DNA of 30,963 nucleotides, from assembly GCA_051453625.1 (NCBI GenBank), contig JBOZIK010000001.1:280197334-280228296 (forward strand), given 5' to 3'. Under the pieces are notes generated by a model. The model was not told the origin of the DNA and searched no databases. It worked only from the letters and a program-made list of their open reading frames with translations. Shown here piece after piece: positions 29,113 to 30,963 of this stretch (within the stretch, counting starts at the first letter, position 1; every line of letters starts with the position of its first letter). The position numbers and the translations under genes are program-made. The stretch is from Welwitschia mirabilis. Its lineage: Eukaryota; Gnetophyta; Gnetopsida; Welwitschiales.

Positions 29113-30141
29113 ATGGTAGAAGACCCCTCATTTGGCAAAAGGCAAAGGCTTTAGGAAGGAAACTTCCCTCTTTCTTCTTTGTAGGAATGTTGAAGAGGAC
29201 ATAAACAAGTTCTCAGAGTAGTTTGAGAAGAATTCAATTTCTAGCAAATAAAGGTGGAACCAAATGAGGTCAAAGAACTTTGAGAGGTCATCAAGCTGTT
29301 GGAGGAGCCTAGGGCTTACCTACTTTCTAAATGTCTCAGGTCTAGCCTACCCTCTTCTCACTAGAATGTTTCATGCCAATGCCTTCTTTAATGTGAGAAA
29401 TGACCACTGTCAACTCTACTCTTGGGGAAAGGAATGCAAGTGATTCCAAATCTTATCTCTACTATGATGAAAATTCCAAGAGGAGACTCTGGTGGATTTT
29501 GGCATCTTGCAAACAACATGGACAACAAGGAGCAAGTGATTAGGATTCTTTATGGCAAAAGTTTCAAATGGAAGAAGAACTTGCCAACCTCCTCTCTCCT
29601 TCCCAAGTATTGTTTCCTTCATTTGATTTTCATGTGTAATTTTCTTCTTCTAGTTGGTCATGGATTTGAGACTCCCAACTATTATGCACACTTACTTTCT
29701 CTTATTGGTGAATGGAAGTCTATAGATGTATCTTTGATTATGTTGGAAAACATAATTTCCTAGATAAAGTCCAAAGCCCTTCCCTACTCTGTTCTTATCA
29801 CCAACATTTACAATTACTATAAAGTCACTTTTCGTCCAAAGCTTGACACCTTTACCCCTATGACTTTGATGGGGAGCGCTAACCTTTCTCGCATGCAAAT
29901 ATTTGAAGCCTCTTCCAAATCCGTCAAAACCCCACCTATCAAACTTTCTTCTTAAGATGAGATGCTTTACCTTAGTATGAAAGTTGATTCTTGAACTCAT
30001 CATATTCAAGAGGCTCTCGTTGCTTCAGGGACTCCAGTGGCAGAAACTTTAGACGAAGAGACACAGGCTGGTTCCTCACACATGAAGAGTTCTTCTGAAA
30101 AAGAGGGTTCATTTGAATCTAAGGAAGAATATGATGATTAA
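29113..30141 (+). pseudogene. Third ORF of the outer element, decayed
   Basis: The 5' part is badly broken, so the start is uncertain (ATG at 29113 or 29187). From about 29350 the frame reads RMFHANAFFNV, then an open stretch 29422-29763 with GKSFKWKKNLPTSSLLPKYCF, LVGHGFETPNYYAHLLSLIG and IDVSLIMLENIIS. This aligns with NFHWRANIPTNKLKPFYG, LVPKLGHKDE and INLCKFSMFYI of the copy at 24548-25557. After a stop it continues to an acidic Ser-rich tail (SSEKEGSFESKEEYDD) and TAA at 30141. The F-x-A-N segment after P-L-L-T-R fits the R-E-F-Y-A-N signature of plant transposon proteins of this type. Function unknown. Confidence 0.55.
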
Positions 30142-30540
30142 ATATCTCTCTCTCTCTATCTTTGTCTCTCTCTATCTTTGTTATTGGTGTCAAAAGGGGA
30201 AGAAAACATAGTGTCTACAAATATATGTGGTTTCTTAACTTAGATATGTGAAGTTTTTCTTTTTTTTGGTTGTATATAGTTGCTATTTATGTAACCTATT
30301 GAGGTTATAAGTATAATAGTGCTTAAAAATATTTTTGTCTTAAAACATAGCAAGCCATATGCTTTTCTTGCTTTGTAGCCAATTAAGAACTTCAATTGTT
30401 TGCACCACTTTATGAAATGGCAAGGGGGGTTAATTTGTCAGTGTGCTTTAATTGCTTGGTGAAAGAGGAGCGTAAAAGTGATTTTTTTTTAAATGGTAGA
30501 AATTGGTTTTGAAATCATTTGTTCCTTTGCCATCAATGTC
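30142..30540 (+). other. 3' untranslated region of the outer element
   Basis: CT-rich run at about 30143-30178, then AT-rich DNA without coding sense, ending at the polypurine tract. Confidence 0.5.
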
Positions 30541-30550
30541 AAAGAGGGAT
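30541..30550 (+). other. Polypurine tract before LTR C
   Basis: AAAGAGGGAT lies two bases before the TGTTAG start of LTR C. Confidence 0.6.
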
Positions 30551-30552
30551 AT

Positions 30553-30963
30553 TGTTAGATTTTATTTTGTCAATTGATGTCAAACTAATGCAATGCATGT
30601 AGAATGAAATTAAGTTTCTATTGATATGTAAGAATGAAGTCTTTGTTGTGAAAAAGATGGTCAAAGATGTGCATAAGTTTTGATCTTAGTTCTTTCTTTT
30701 TGTCACCAAGTGTTTTGACATTAGGTTGAAAAAATTCTCTTTACAACGACCTAACTTGGAAGTGCCTTTCTGAGTGCTTCAAATTAGGTCTACTAGACCC
30801 ATCATAGATTGACTGGACTACACTTAGTCCAAAGATGGAGATGCATGGGGTCGATTAGATAAATATGTGGTCGACTAGACTATACTAACTCTCGGAATGG
30901 GGTTGACTGTGTGACTTGTGTGGACAACCACACCTACGCAAGTGACTAAATTTGAAACGGTTT
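30553..30963 (+). repeat. LTR C (3' LTR of the outer element), cut by the window end
   Basis: It begins TGTTAGATTTTATTTTGTC. It aligns closely with 13955-13988 and then 22931 to about 23310 of LTR A, including GACTACACTTAGTC, GAGATGCATGGG and AAATTTGAAA. GTCGAC-type boxes occur at about 30795-30930. The end lies outside the window. Confidence 0.7.

Larger units (their letters stand above)
13955..30963 (+). mobile_element. Outer copia element with nested insertions, cut by window edge
   Basis: A plus-strand copia element bounded by LTRs of one subtype: LTR A (13955-13988 continued at 22931-24104) and LTR C (from 30553). Both begin TGTTAGA(C/T)TTTATTTTGTC and carry GTCGAC-type boxes. Its own internal DNA is a decayed reverse transcriptase and RNase H (27020-28540), a box cluster (about 28600-28812), a third ORF (29113-30141) and a polypurine tract. 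Gag, protease and integrase are missing. Two foreign pieces lie in it: a complete minus-strand copia element inside LTR A, and a fragment of a GACGTC-box element (24105-26996) between LTR A and pol. The model is inferred from LTR subtype matching. Confidence 0.55.

Noticed and set aside
3953-30963. Later exons of the ABCG7-like gene
   Set aside because: I looked for Walker A, ABC signature and membrane-domain segments on the plus strand and found none.

Overview
This window is eukaryotic, and clearly plant, nuclear DNA. It is AT-rich and gene-poor, and it is packed with decayed LTR retrotransposons of the Ty1/copia type, remnants of a Ty3/gypsy-type gag, tRNA-derived SINEs and microsatellites, with six runs of N. 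The only host coding sequence I can support is one exon at 3707-3952. It reads like the N-terminus of an ABCG7-type (WBC7) half-size ABC transporter and ends at a plausible GT splice donor. No later exon of that gene is visible in the following 27 kb. Long TE-filled introns of this kind fit a large-intron seed plant, perhaps an early-diverging angiosperm, but nothing here fixes the species.

Layout. Positions 1-2870 hold four copies of a tRNA-headed SINE. One is split by a short deleted copia element (1324-2332) with a perfect 5-bp target duplication. Positions 2870-3706 are the presumed promoter side of the ABCG7-like exon, with a 64-bp tandem duplication. Positions 3953-13954 are presumed intron, or intergenic DNA if the exon is an orphan. 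They carry a decayed copia reverse transcriptase/RNase H (6906-7835), an LTR-box remnant (8085-8330), a duplicated gag-like coiled-coil segment (10248-11415), a gypsy-gag-like remnant (12456-12650), a 102-bp tandem duplication and two large N gaps.

From 13955 to the right edge lies a layered copia nest. The outer element has a 5' LTR (LTR A, 13955-13988 plus 22931-24104), a decayed pol (27020-28540), a third ORF (29113-30141) and a 3' LTR of the same subtype (LTR C, from 30553). A complete but dead copia element on the minus strand (13989-22930) is inserted 34 bp into LTR A. Between LTR A and the outer pol sits a piece of a related element (24105-26996): a third ORF, a polypurine tract and an LTR of another subtype (LTR B).

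The most interesting signal is shared by all three copia elements. Each has a third ORF after RNase H, resembling the plant-specific 'putative plant transposon protein' type. In two of them a polypyrimidine tract and AG lie two bases before the ATG, as at a splice acceptor. In front of each third ORF is a cluster of short palindromic boxes (GACGTC type or GTCGAC type) of the same type as in that element's own 3' LTR. Arrays of these boxes fill the LTRs, and a similar paired cassette occurs in opposite orientations in two LTR types. This suggests a regulated or spliced subgenomic expression unit for the third ORF, which is a testable hypothesis and not shown by the sequence alone.
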